Of a stretch of DNA of 64,000 nucleotides, positions 10,501-21,840 are shown one piece after another. A program made the translations under genes and the position numbers. The stretch's first letter is position 1. Each line of letters begins with the position of its first letter. The DNA lies in NCBI GenBank assembly GCA_015183035.1, contig JACZZP010000011.1, positions 1,302,001 through 1,366,000 on the forward strand. Reading direction: 5' to 3'. The notes under the pieces were generated by a model. The model did no database searches, was not told where the DNA came from, and saw only the letters and a program-made list of their open reading frames with translations. This stretch comes from Meloidogyne chitwoodi. Its lineage: Eukaryota > Nematoda > Chromadorea > Rhabditida > Meloidogynidae.

Positions 10501-12798
10501 TGTATTTAATATATTTAATAATATATTTATTAATATTAAAATTAATTAAAACTCAAGAATTATTTACATCTTCTGCAGAATTACAACAATTAGTAAATAT
10601 AGAAAAGGAAATACCAAAAATAATAGAAAATTATATTATATTAGAAAATGAACGTTTAGAAAATTTAAAAAGGTTTTTTTAATTTTAATTAAATTAAATA
10701 ATATTTAGAATATCAATTAAATATCAAAAAATAAAAAGTAATAAAGAATTAGAAAATTCAAAAAATATTTTAAATCCTTTAAATGCTCTTAATATAATAA
10801 AAAAATTAACAAAAATTTGGAAAGAAATTAAAAAAGAAATTAAATCAGATTTAGCTGAAAATTATTTAAAAAATATTTCAAATCAAAGAGAAACACGTTT
10901 TCCAACAGAAGTAATTATTTAATTTAATTTAAATATTAATTAAAAAAGGATGATTTAAATGGAGCAATTCAAGGATTATTACGTTTACAAGATGCTTATA
11001 AATTAAAAACTAAAGATTTAGCTAATGGAATTTTATTAAATGAAATTAATATTAAAAAACAAATAATAATGAATGGTAATAAAATTAATTAAAATTAATT
11101 AATTAAAATTAAATTAATTAAAATTAAAGTAAAAGATTGTTATGATATAGGAATGTCTGCATATAATGAAAAGGTTATTTTTTATATTTAATTAATTAAT
11201 TTAAAAAATAAAAAGGATTATTATCATTCTTTATTATGGATGCAAGAAGCATATGAAAGAAATATTTATGAAGAATCACCAGAAATAGATGGACCTAATG
11301 AATCTGAAATTCTTAATATTTTATCAATTTCTTTATATAAACAAGGAAATTTAAAAAGAGCATTAGCAATTAATGATAAATTAATTAAAATTGGTAAATA
11401 TTTATTTAGTAATTTAATTATATTTTTAAAAAATTAAGATCCATTAAATCAAAATGCAATAAATAATTCAAAATTGTAAGTATAATTTTAATTTTTAAAT
11501 TCTGATTTAATATTTTAAAGATTTGAAAAAGAATTAAAAAATAATGGAATATCTGAACAAGATTTTCGTAAAAATATTCCTCAATTAAATAATCCTAGAT
11601 GGTTAAATGAAACTTTAGAAAATAAAGATTATTTAATTTATGAACAACTTTGTCGTGGTGAAATTGAAATTGTATTATATTATTTTTAATTTTAATTAAA
11701 ATTAATTTTAAAAAAGGATATATTAAAAATATCAAAACTTTATTGTTATTACAAAATGGATAATTCATTCCTTCGTTTAGCTCCAATTAAAGTTGAAATA
11801 ATTCGTTATGAACCTTTAGCTGTTATTTTTCGAAATATTATTAGTGATAATGAAATTAAAATAATGCAAAATTTATCATTACCTAATTTAACAAACTCTA
11901 AAGTCCAAGACCCTCAGACTGGAAAGGGTCTCGAAGTCAAATATAGAATTAGCAAAAAGTTTTTTAAATAATTTTTTTATAATTTAAATATAAATTTAAG
12001 TGCCTGGCTTAACGGAAAATCCCATCCATTTATTAAACAATTAGCTAAACGTTTGTGGTTAATGACAAATTTAAATATGAAATCTGCTGAAGCTTTACAA
12101 GTAAAAATATTTTTTATTAAAAATTATTTTAATTATTAAAGATTGGAAATTATGGAATTGGTGGACATTATGAGGCTCATTATGATTTTGCTTCGGTATT
12201 TTTTAATAATTAAGCAAAAGAAATTTAATTGAATTTTGCAATATTGCAATATTTATTCTTTATTTTTAAATTATAAAATTAATTAATTAATTTTAAGAGT
12301 GATATTTTTATTTTTGTTAATTTAAACTAAATTTAAATTAACTTTATTTGTAGGAGCGAGATAATAATGCAACTAGTGGACATCATAAGATGGGAATTGG
12401 CAATAGAATGGCAACTGTTTTATTTTATTTAACAACACCAGAAAAAGGTGGATATACAGTTTTTAATGATATTAAAGCTGTAGCAAAGCCAACTAAAAAT
12501 GATGCTCTTTTTTGGTATAATTTATTAAGAAGTGGAAAAGGCGATCTTCGAACAAAGTTATTTATTTTTGTATTTTTTAAATTAATTAATTTATTACTAG
12601 ACATGCAGCTTGTCCTGTTTTAATTGGAGATAAATGGGTTTCAAACTCTTGGATACACGAAAGAGGACAAGAATTTCTACGTCCATGTGCTTTAACTTCA
12701 TCAATAAATGAACGTTATGTTGGTGATTTGGGAGGTCCTGAACCTAAAAAATATCCAAATATATCTCCTTACTGTAAAGAAGGATTATATTGTGAATA
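10501..12798 (+). CDS. Prolyl 4-hydroxylase alpha subunit, copy A
   Basis: Fe(II)/2-oxoglutarate enzyme that hydroxylates proline in collagen chains in the ER, important for nematode cuticle. Exon 1 is a signal peptide (MYLIYLIIYLLILKLIKTQE) running into the alpha N-terminal domain (AELQQLVNIEKEIPKIIENY). The peptide-binding/TPR region follows (DDLNGAIQGLLRLQDAY; CYDIGMSAY; YYHSLLWMQEAYER). The catalytic domain starts at LKISKLYCYYKMDNSFLRLAPIK. Iron ligands are visible: GGHYEAHYDF (H-x-D, about 12178-12186) and the distal His in HAACPVLIGDKWVSNSW (about 12602), whose Lys binds 2-oxoglutarate. It ends KEGLYCE and TAA. About eleven small introns are present. It has the dpy-18/phy family layout, and all key residues are intact. 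It is paired with copy B in inverted orientation. Confidence 0.92.
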
Positions 12799-12853
12799 AA
12801 ATAAAGTAAAATATAATAAAATATATTTTTTATTTTTCTTTGATGTTAAATAG

Positions 12854-12960
12854 TAGGGTTTCGCAAAATAGATTAACCGGAACTTGTTACGATAACCAAT
12901 GTCCAAAAAATTCGGTAAACCGTTAACTGTGGAGATCGTTTATCTGACTGCGCAACCCTA
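12854..12960. mobile_element. 107 bp MITE, TAGGGTT family
   Basis: The left end TAGGGTTTCGCA faces the right end TGCGCAACCCTA. The flanks TTAAATAG and TTAAATTA are an imperfect 8 bp duplication. It shares its termini with the elements at 34725 and 58460. It lies just downstream of hydroxylase copy A. Confidence 0.65.
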
Positions 12961-13479
12961 TTAAATTAAATAGTATAAAATTCTCTATTAGAAAGAAAAC
13001 TTTAAACTAAAATACCTAATTAATTATTTCTTAAATAAAACAAATTAATTAAACGAATATTTATACATAAAAAATAAAAGAAAATACTTTTTTGATTTAT
13101 TAATAAATTTTATTATTTTTTTGTAATGATTAAAACGATTGGATTTTTCTTATAGTGGACGTAAAAATAAAGTTTTTTATATTCTTAATTACTAATAATT
13201 TTATTGTTTACAATTGATAATCAATTATAATTTATTTAAATAAAAACAACCAAAAATAAGTTGCTCCAAAATATTTTTATAAAAAGATTAAATAATACTT
13301 TTAAAAATCAATATACTTTTATTTTTAATTAAATAATTGAGAAGTGGTGGTCTGTTTATATTTTTAATAGAATAATTTAGTGGAAGAGAAAATTGAGCTT
13401 TTTATAGTGTTTTTAAAAGGGATACTATATAAACCTGCTATTTTATCAGTCTTCTGCAGTGCTACGTCAACAAACGACT
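12961..13479. other. AT-rich spacer inside the inverted pair
   Basis: No gene is seen. It is plain AT-rich sequence leading into the minisatellite. Confidence 0.4.
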
Positions 13480-13810
13480 ACGAGCAACGCCAACGTCTAC
13501 CAGCAAGCCAACGTCTACCAGCAAGCCAACGTCTACCAGCAAGCCAACGTCTACGAGCTTCGCCAACGGTGGTGGTTCTATGAGCTAAAGTTATAGGAGC
13601 TACGCCAACGGTGGTGGTTCTATGAGCGGATGTTCTAGGAGCTACGCCAACGGTGGTGGTTCTAGTAACTAATGTTATAGGAGCTACTCCAACGGTGGTG
13701 GTTCTATGAGCTGATGTTCTAGGAGCTACGCCAACGGTGGTGGTTCTAGTAACTAAGGTTCTAGGAGCTACGCCAACGGTGGTGGTTCTATGAGGACGTT
13801 CTAGTGGCTA
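13480..13810 (+). repeat. Two-part minisatellite (18 bp and 42 bp units)
   Basis: The block starts with three to four 18 bp units (GCCAACGTCTACCAGCAA). It passes into about six 42 bp units built on GCCAACGGTGGTGGTTCT, with alternating ATGAGC and AGTAAC variants followed by TAGGAGCTAC. Both unit lengths are multiples of three. One continuous frame reads TSTSKP repeats and then (ANGGGSMSGCSRSY)-like repeats, interrupted by TAA and TGA in several units. It is much GC-richer than its surroundings. This could be a decayed low-complexity coding repeat or simple minisatellite growth. Confidence 0.75.
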
Positions 13811-13825
13811 ATGTTGCTTGTAAAA

Positions 13826-14640
13826 CCGATTGATGATCTCCGCCGGATGCAGCCAAAGCTCAGGTTTTCAGCTTTCGGATTGGTATTCAACTTAATGGAG
13901 TAAGAAGAGTTTAAATAGATGTCAAATAATTAATTATATACTTTAAAGGCCTTCTGTAATCTTCACAAAGTTGGATTCATTCATCACGATGTGAAACCAG
14001 CAAATATCGCTGCAGGCCACAAGCGGCCAGAAATATTTACCTCTGACTTTTGGTTAGCGCGCTTCATTTACACAGACGAGGTCAAATTAATGCTGAGACC
14101 GCGTCGCAAGAAGGTGAAAATGAAACATTTCGTCCAAAAATTTCTTTATCTTCGCTTATTCTTTTAGATTCAGTTCCGTGGCGTGGGACATAGCTCTATT
14201 CGTTGAACGTGCAAAAGTGCATGGATCAAGGTCGAGTGGTGATTTTTGGAGTGTTTTGGTGTGTAATACTTATTTTTTAATAAAATTTTTTGTAGTATAC
14301 ATTGATTGAATGCCGAAAGCGGAAGTTGTCTTGGACTGGAATCAAACCAAAGGCAGGAAAAGGAGTCCATTACTAGCGCCGAGTTGCTTGAGGTAAATTG
14401 TCCTTTTTTTATCACTAACAAATTTTATAATTAGGATTGTCCGTCTTCCTTCGCTCGTATCATGGAGAATTTGCGCCCGCTTGGATTCACTGATGAGCCC
14501 AATTACGGTTCTCTCATTCAGTGGCTTGCTGAAAACTTGCAAGCGGACCCAGAAAGCAATCATAGCTTTGAATGGCAGCGTGCCGATCAGTCAGTTGCTC
14601 GTGTTATTGATGCTGAGGTATGGAATGGTACAGAGGCAAG
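13826..14640 (+). pseudogene. CK1/TTBK-like protein kinase pseudogene
   Basis: Remnant of a nematode-expanded casein-kinase-1/TTBK-like kinase. Readable pieces in order are DLRRMQPKLRFSAFGLVFNLME, then after a GT-AG intron FCNLHKVGFIHHDVKPANIA (catalytic loop, HRD changed to HHD) and TSDFWLARFIY (DFG changed to DFW). After a second intron come FRGVGHSSIR, then a stop and frame change, GDFWSVLVYTLIE, a basic stretch, and CPSSFARIMENLR...NYGSLIQWLAENL. The N-lobe with the glycine loop and VAIK lysine is not seen. The missing DFG glycine, the in-frame stop after SSIR and the frameshift before GDFWSVL argue against an active kinase. Introns at normal sites show that it derives from a genomic copy, not a retrocopy. 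Confidence 0.75.
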
Positions 14641-14699
14641 TTTTTCAGCTGTTTGCGTGACTTCTAAACTTTGAATAATTTGCAGATTAAATCCGAAAC

Positions 14700-15339
14700 T
14701 GCACACAGAGTAAGTTTCTTCACTACATTGTCTGTTTCAGACGAAGAGGGAGCACCGTTGAATACGATGACAAATTGAGAACATACCATCTGGCAAAAAA
14801 TTATTAACATAGATTCGATCAAAGCAAAGCAGCAGAAGGGAGAGGCAGAGAAGTATCTCCCTAAATCTATCCGATCAGAACAATTTTTATACCATTCGAT
14901 AGCCCAAAATCTGAAGGTGTGCCCTCTCGCTGGGACCAACTCTGTACCTTTAAGCAAAAAAGTTATACTTCAAAAACCAAAACTACCAACTTTTTTTCGC
15001 CAAAAAAGTATGTTTTTTGACATTTTTTCAAAAAACGTTTATATACATTCGATGGCCCTTTCCATAATCTATCGAATGGATATAACTTTTTATACAAAAA
15101 AGATAAAAATTTTAAAAAAAGTAAAAAATCACCCTAAATTCTCTTATAGGCAGAAAGCAATATTCGACAATTATGGTAGGACTCTCTTTCCTAGGTAGAT
15201 GAAAAAAAGTTTAAAGTATTAGCTCAACCCAGCTAATTTTAGCGACGATACATTCTCTGTATTTACTATTATCTCTATTCAATACCTAACACTTTTTTTC
15301 TATTAATTTAAATAATATTTTAATATATTTTACTTTATT
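14700..15339. other. Spacer between kinase remnant and hydroxylase B
   Basis: No complete gene is seen. Moderate-GC sequence near 14700-14950 may be further decayed kinase-gene DNA. Beyond that it becomes AT-rich up to the stop of hydroxylase copy B. Confidence 0.35.
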
Positions 15340-17527
15340 TTATTCACAATATAATCCTTCTTTACAGTAAGGAGATATATTTGGATATTTTTTAGGTTCA
15401 GGACCTCCCAAATCACCAACATAACGTTCATTTATTGATGAAGTTAAAGCACATGGACGTAGAAATTCTTGTCCTCTTTCGTGTATCCAAGAGTTTGAAA
15501 CCCATTTATCTCCAATTAAAACAGGACAAGCTGCATGTCTAGTAATTAAATTAATTAATTTAAAAATAAAAGAATAAATAACCTAGTTCGAAGATCACCT
15601 TTTCCACTTCTTAATAAATTATACCAAAAAAGAGCATCATTTTTAGTTGGTTTTGCTACAGTTTTAATATCAATAAAAACTGTATATCCGCCTTTTTCTG
15701 GTGTTGTTAAATAAAACAAAACTGTTGCAATTCTATTACCAAATTCAATTGAATTAATTGATTTATTTGATATTATTTCATCTTCCTAAATATACAAATA
15801 AGTATATATATTTTTATATAATTAAATAAACAAAAGCATAGTCGTAATGTGGTTCATAATGTCCACCAATTCCATAATTACCAACCTATTAAATATGTAT
15901 TTATTTAATTTTTATATAAAAATTATATACTTGTAAATATTCAGCCGACTTCATATTTAAATTTGTCATTAATTTTATACGTTTATCTAATTTTTTAGTT
16001 GTAGGATTTAAATTGCTACTTAGCCAGGCACTTTAAAAAATTATTATATAAATATATTATTTATGTACCTTTTACTAATTCTATAGCTAACTACTTTAGA
16101 TTCACCAGTTTTTGAATCTTGTACTGTTGCTTGTTTAAATTTAGGTAATGATAAATTTTGCATTATTTTAATTTCATTATCACTAATAATATTTCGAAAA
16201 ATAACAGCTAAAGGTTCATAACGAATTATTTCAACTTTAATTGGAGCTAAACGAAGGAATGAATTATCCATTTTGTAATAACAATAAAGTTTTGATATTT
16301 TTAATATATCCTTTTTTAAAATTAATTTTAATTAAAATTAAAAATAATATAATACAATTTCAATTTCACCACGACAAAGTTGTTCATAAATTAAATAATC
16401 TTTATTTTCTAAAGTTTCATTTAACCATCTAGGATTATTTAATTGAGGAATATTTTTACGAAAATCTTGTTCAGATATTCCATTATTTTTTAATTCTTTT
16501 TCAAATCTTTAAAATATTAAATCAGAATTTAAAAATTAAAATTATACTTACAATTTTGAATTATTTATTGCATTTTGATTTAATGGATCTTAATTTTTTA
16601 AAAATATAATTAAATTACTAAATAAATATTTACCAATTTTAATTAATTTATCATTAATTGCTAATGCTCTTTTTAAATTTCCTTGTTTATATAAAGAAAT
16701 TGATAAAATATTAAGAATTTCAGATTCATTAGGTCCATCTATTTCTGGTGATTCTTCATAAATATTTCTTTCATATGCTTCTTGCATCCATAATAAAGAA
16801 TGATAATAATCCTTTTTATTTTTTAAATTAATTAATTAAATATAAAAAATAACCTTTTCATTATATGCAGACATTCCTATATCATAACAATCTTTTACTT
16901 TAATTTTAATTAATTTAATTTTAATTAATTAATTTTAATTAATTTTATTACCATTCATTATTATTTGTTTTTTAATATTAATTTCATTTAATAAAATTCC
17001 ATTAGCTAAATCTTTAGTTTTTAATTTATAAGCATCTTGTAAACGTAATAATCCTTGAATTGCTCCATTTAAATCATCCTTTTTTAATTAATATTTAAAT
17101 TAAATTAAATAATTACTTCTGTTGGAAAACGTGTTTCTCTTTGATTTGAAATATTTTTTAAATAATTTTCAGCTAAATCTGATTTAATTTCTTTTTTAAT
17201 TTCTTTCCAAATTTTTGTTAATTTTTTTATTATATTAAGAGCATTTAAAGGATTTAAAATATTTTTTGAATTTTCTAATTCTTTATTACTTTTTATTTTT
17301 TGATATTTAATTGATATTCTAAATATTATTTAATTTAATTAAAATTAAAAAAACCTTTTTAAATTTTCTAAACGTTCATTTTCTAATATAATATAATTTT
17401 CTATTATTTTTGGTATTTCCTTTTCTATATTTACTAATTGTTGTAATTCTGCAGAAGATGTAAATAATTCTTGAGTTTTAATTAATTTTAATATTAATAA
17501 ATATATTATTAAATATATTAAATACAT
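15340..17527 (-). CDS. Prolyl 4-hydroxylase alpha subunit, copy B
   Basis: Inverted partner of copy A with the same enzyme role. By eye, the first ~1.38 kb from the ATG (about 16147-17527, introns included) and the last ~0.3 kb (15340-15660) match copy A almost base for base. Between them the exons differ. Copy B reads LPKFKQATVQDSKTGESKVVSYRISK where A has LPNLTNSKVQDPQTGKG. It reads SAWLSSNLNPTTKKLDKRI where A has SAWLNGKSHPFIKQLAKRL. It has GGHYEPHYDYAF with a short following intron, and EIISNKSINSIEFGNRIATVLF where A has NNATSGHHKMGIGNRMATVLF. The H-x-D, distal His and Lys are kept, so both copies should be active. Signal peptide and stop are as in A. Confidence 0.92.
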
Positions 17528-17573
17528 TTTTATTTATTTATTTAATTTTTATATTTTAACTACTTTTCTAAAC

Positions 17574-18918
17574 GTTATTTTATGTGTTGGCATTAATATC
17601 AAACCTCTTTTTTTTTATTAACAATTCTTGACTTTTTATTGTAAATTATGCAAACATTTAAATAATTTTCTTTATTTAGATAGCTTTGCATTTTATTTTA
17701 TTTCAATTGTGAAATATTTAATATTTTATGTTGCTAAATCGAATGAAAAAATTGATAATTTCAATTTAAGTAAAATTATAATAAATAATTGGAAATTTTA
17801 TATTGATACCTTTTTACAAATTTATTATATTTCAAAAAAACAAAGAAATATTTTTTTAGTATTCTTTCATTAATTATTAGCTCTTTTTACTTCAATAATC
17901 TATTAAAATTTTGCTTTTTTTCTCAATATAAGGTTGACTATTTTTTGGTTAATGTCTCGCCATTGGAATAAGACTTAAATAATTTTCTAAACAATGACCA
18001 TCTGTTTAATAATAAATAAATAAATATATATTGAAAAAAGGAAAAATAGTTAAGTGTAATAGTTATTTTGGTCATTTATTTGACCCATTTTTAATGTTCC
18101 TAAAAATATATTATTAGACATCTAAAATTTATTTTCTTAAGAAAACCAAAAATAGTGGCTAGCAAAAGCTATCCTATCGTTATATTTTATTTATTATTTA
18201 CATATACTATACTTATTTTAGTTTATATTTATTCTCCAATCCTTAAAAAATTGAAGAAACCAATTTAACTATCTTAAATAAAATTAATTTAATTTTAAAT
18301 TTTTTAATTAAGCATTACTTTTATTTATTAAAAATATTTAAATTTTTTTATAAAATTGATATATAATCTAATTATATATAATTGCCAACAGAATAAAATT
18401 TAAAAATAAATATTTATTTTAAATAATTTTAATAATTACAGATATTCTTTTTCTCAACTCTTATTTTGTCATATTTTTACATTAAAGTAAGTAGTACTTT
18501 TTATTAATTTAAATAATTTGGAAAATATATATTTGGGGATCTACTAATAATCAGTTTTATAAGTATATAGAGTAAAACATTAAATTATTATTTTTACATT
18601 ATTATACCATCGTATAAAGAATTTTATTATAAATTTTATATATTTATAATTATTTCAGATTTTTTAGAATTTTAATTAATTTTCTTTAAAATAAATTTTT
18701 ATTGTCATTTTGTTTTCTTTTATTTTTTGATATTTCAGAAAAAAGTTCAAATTTTCTTTAGACGTTAATTAAAGAATTGCTTATTTATAGATAAAGAAAA
18801 TTATAAAAAATGTATCCATTTTAAATGAATGAAGAATTTTTTTGTGCACTTTTTCTTTAAACGGTGGTATTAATGTCCAAGAGAAATTCTAATCATTAAA
18901 AGGGATATTAAGATTTGC
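17574..18918. other. Gene-poor AT-rich region
   Basis: Homology with the other copy stops about 45 bp before the copy B start. Beyond this the sequence is AT-rich with short hydrophobic open frames (for example 17628-17873) that look like chance. No gene was supported. Confidence 0.4.
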
Positions 18919-18967
18919 GGGACCGGAGTCCGGTCCCTTCCCAAAAATTTCGTCGCCCTAAGGCGAC
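18919..18967. repeat. Two adjacent GC-rich perfect hairpins
   Basis: GGGACCGGA-G-TCCGGTCCC at 18919-18937 is a perfect 9 bp stem with a one-base centre. GTCGCC-CTAA-GGCGAC at 18952-18967 is a perfect 6 bp stem with a 4-base loop. They are 14 bp apart within otherwise AT-rich DNA. They could be an element end, an RNA structure or a terminator-like signal. Confidence 0.7.
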
Positions 18968-19360
18968 TCAAGCGTTGTTCATTTTTTCCGTTGAGCGAGC
19001 CGTTTTCTCATATGATAATTTCGCTCGTTTACAAATATCGTTCTAATCATTTCAAAAAAATTAGGAAACGATATTGAAGTGAGCTTTTTGCGTTGATTTG
19101 GCATGTTTGAGAAGTGTAGTTAGACAAAATTTAAATATATACTCGGTATATATTTTGCGACTTAATCATCAAAATCAAGGTTATTAATTTATTTTTTTAC
19201 ATTATAAATTATTAAATAGTTTGCATAGATTTGCAAATTTTACAAAAATATATTATATATTATTTTTCTGTTTCTCAATAATGTTTACTATTTTTTATTA
19301 TCATTTCTTTATCATTTTTATTTACTTTATATTTTTTATTTATATTTTTCTATGTTTGGT

Positions 19361-19642
19361 GGTCAGAAACTGAGAGTGGTGTTGCGTTTTCGTTCTGGCC
19401 GTAAGATAGATTCTCTTCAGAGCCCCAATGATAAAGGCCACTCTCTCATGTGATAAAGACGCAGAAAAACTGACCAGTGGATAGTTGAGGTCAGAGAAAT
19501 GTCTCGTGACTTGCTCTTTTCCAGAACTGTACACAATTCCTGCGTCTTGATCACATGAGAGAGTGGTCTTTATCACTGGGGCTCTGAAGAGAATCATATC
19601 TTACGGCCATACGGATAACGCAACACCACTAGAAACTGACCT
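19361..19642. mobile_element. Inverted-repeat element with ~110 bp arms
   Basis: The left arm (19361-19470) runs from GGTCAGAAACTGAGAGTGGT through GTGGTGTTGCG and CTTCAGAGCCCC. The right arm (about 19532-19642) is its near reverse complement. The spacer is about 60 bp. The GC content is higher than the flanks. An 85-codon open frame on the minus strand is only the hairpin read through, not a gene. Confidence 0.7.
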
Positions 19643-20615
19643 TTAGATTTTTATTAAATATATATACTAAAAGAAAATATTAAATATTTTTTTTTATTTT
19701 TAGAAATTTAATTAGATTTTCTTAAATTTTCTTTAAAAATTTTTTAAAATTTAATTTTTTTTTAATTTTAGTTTATTGTAATAAACAAAATATAATTTAA
19801 AAATATATAATATTTACATTAAATATTTTAAAATTAATTTTATAAATTTTCCTTTATCTCAATTTTTATTATTATAGGGACTCAATCGGTGTTCATTTTT
19901 CCGTTTTAATGTGTGACATTTCTTATTTTTCACATTTTATATTAAAGTAAGAAGATATTTGGATAACTTGTAAATATAATCATCAAGGTTATTATTATTA
20001 TTAAATTAAAAAAATAATATTTTTTTAAATTTTAGTTCTCCTGTAATACTTCTTCAACATTTATTCAAATTTCTCATCTTTTTTCTAAAATCACTCTTCT
20101 TAGTATGTAATTAAGTTTTTAATTTCTGTTGGCAATTATATTTTTATAATAAATAAATAGTAAAATATTTTTAATTATTAGATTAAATAATATTAATTTT
20201 TGTATTTTATTCTACAAAATGGAATAATATTTTCTATAAGTAAATACAATGAGCATAAAATCATTCTAAAATAAATTTGTGAAATTTAAATTTACAGGCT
20301 AAAATAATTTTTAAGTAGAAATACTACTACCCACTATATGTTCATTGTTTGCATATTATTTATTTAAATATTTATTTTTTATAAAATAATTAATTTTAAA
20401 TTGAATCAGATCAGTCAAGTCTTATTTTTTAATTAATAACAATTTTAAGAATAAAATAATCTGATAATAACTATAAATTTAGTTAAATATTTTTTTATAA
20501 TTTTTTAAAAATAAATGCAATATTTAATTATTTAAAATAAAAAACAAATAAAAATTCAAAAATATATATTTTCATTTTAATATTCTTTAATTAATAATTA
20601 GCTCATTTTATTATT
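19643..20615. other. AT-rich intergenic
   Basis: No gene. A patch at 19878-19990 (GACTCAATCGGTGTTCATTT and ATCATCAAGGTTATTA) resembles parts of 18967-19190, so the two patches may be fragments of one decayed repeat. Confidence 0.35.
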
Positions 20616-21840
20616 TCAAATTTCGCTTGGTTTCCCAGTATTGCACACAACGGTTTGATCTGTTGGATGAATTGAATTACTATTAATTTTTAAAACATCT
20701 TCGACTAATTCCACATGCTTTAAAATAAAAATATTATTTTAAAATAAAAAATTAAATTAATTTTTTATTTTAATAAATTAGTTGATTAAAATATCTAAAA
20801 AGATTTCTAGCAAAATAAAGATTATAAATATTTTAATTTAATTTTATTAAATTATTTCTCTTAAATAATATTTTTCAAATGTTTTATAAAAGTTTGTTTA
20901 AAAATATATTTAGTTTTAATTAAATATATTTTTTTAAAATTTTAAATTTACTTTTGATAGTGTATTATTATTATTATTTAATGTTTCTTCTTTAATTTCT
21001 TCATTCCTTTCTATATTATTATTATTTATTTCATTTTTAATTTCATTTTCTTGAATATTATTTTTAATAATTAAATTTTCTTCAATTTCATTTTTATTTT
21101 CTTCTAAATTTATTAAATTATTTTCTTTATTTTTATTTTCATTTTCTTCATTTAATTCTTCTTTTTTTGGATTTGCTAAAAAATATTTAAATAAAAATAT
21201 TTTAAATAAAAATATAATAAACCAAAATATTCAATAGATCCATCTTCAATTTTAATAATATTTTCTTCGTCTTCTTCTACTTCTTTTTGTTCATTTTTAT
21301 TTTTTAATAATTTTTGTTCATCATTTTCTTCAACTAAATTTTCAATTTTATTTTGTTCCTCTTTTTCTTTATTATTTTCAATTCCTTTTAATTAATTATT
21401 TTTTAAATAATTTTAAATTAATAAAAAAAAACAATTTAAAAGGTCCAAATATTAAAAGAAAATTTTCTAGTATTTTTTATTTTCATAGAGTCTTTCAATT
21501 AATATTTTTTAATAATAATTTTATTATTACCTGATATTTGTTCTGATATTTTAATATTTTGATTTTCATCAATTTTAGATTCAGTCAAAATTAATTCTTC
21601 TTTATTATTATTTAAAATATTATTATCATTCTTCTTTTCTGGAGAAACACAAATAGGAACAGGTTCATCAGAAGAATGTCCAGTAATTGAAGGATTTATA
21701 GAAAATGCTACCTTTAATATAAAAATTAATATTAAAAATTTAAATAATAATTAATTAATTACTTCATCATTTATCTCTGCAGAATGGCGATTTGTCCCTC
21801 CATTTTTAAGTGAATATTTTTTAGAATTTTTTTGGCCCAT
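20616..21840 (-). CDS. Putatively N-myristoylated acidic Asn/Glu-rich protein
   Basis: No family was recognised. The start is MGQKNSKKYSLKNGG. Gly2 with Ser6 fits the N-myristoylation rule, and the following lysines could help membrane binding, so it is probably attached to a membrane face in the cytosol. Exons read: HSAEINDE; VAFSINPSITGHSSDEPVPICVSPEKK; a Glu/Asn/Lys-rich middle in two exons (NKEKEEQNKIENLVEENDEQ; KKEELNEENENKNKENN); then a more complex end, HVELVEDVLKINSNSIHPTD followed by QTVVCNTGKPSEI and TGA. Introns are small and GT-AG, and frames stay open across about 330 codons, which argues for a real gene. The middle is probably disordered. Lipid attachment is inferred from the motif only. 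Confidence 0.65.

Noticed and set aside
13826..14640. Active protein kinase gene
   Set aside because: No N-lobe, DFG glycine missing, and a stop and frameshift lie between conserved blocks.
19340..19597. Minus-strand 85-codon open frame
   Set aside because: It lies wholly in the hairpin element and has no family match.
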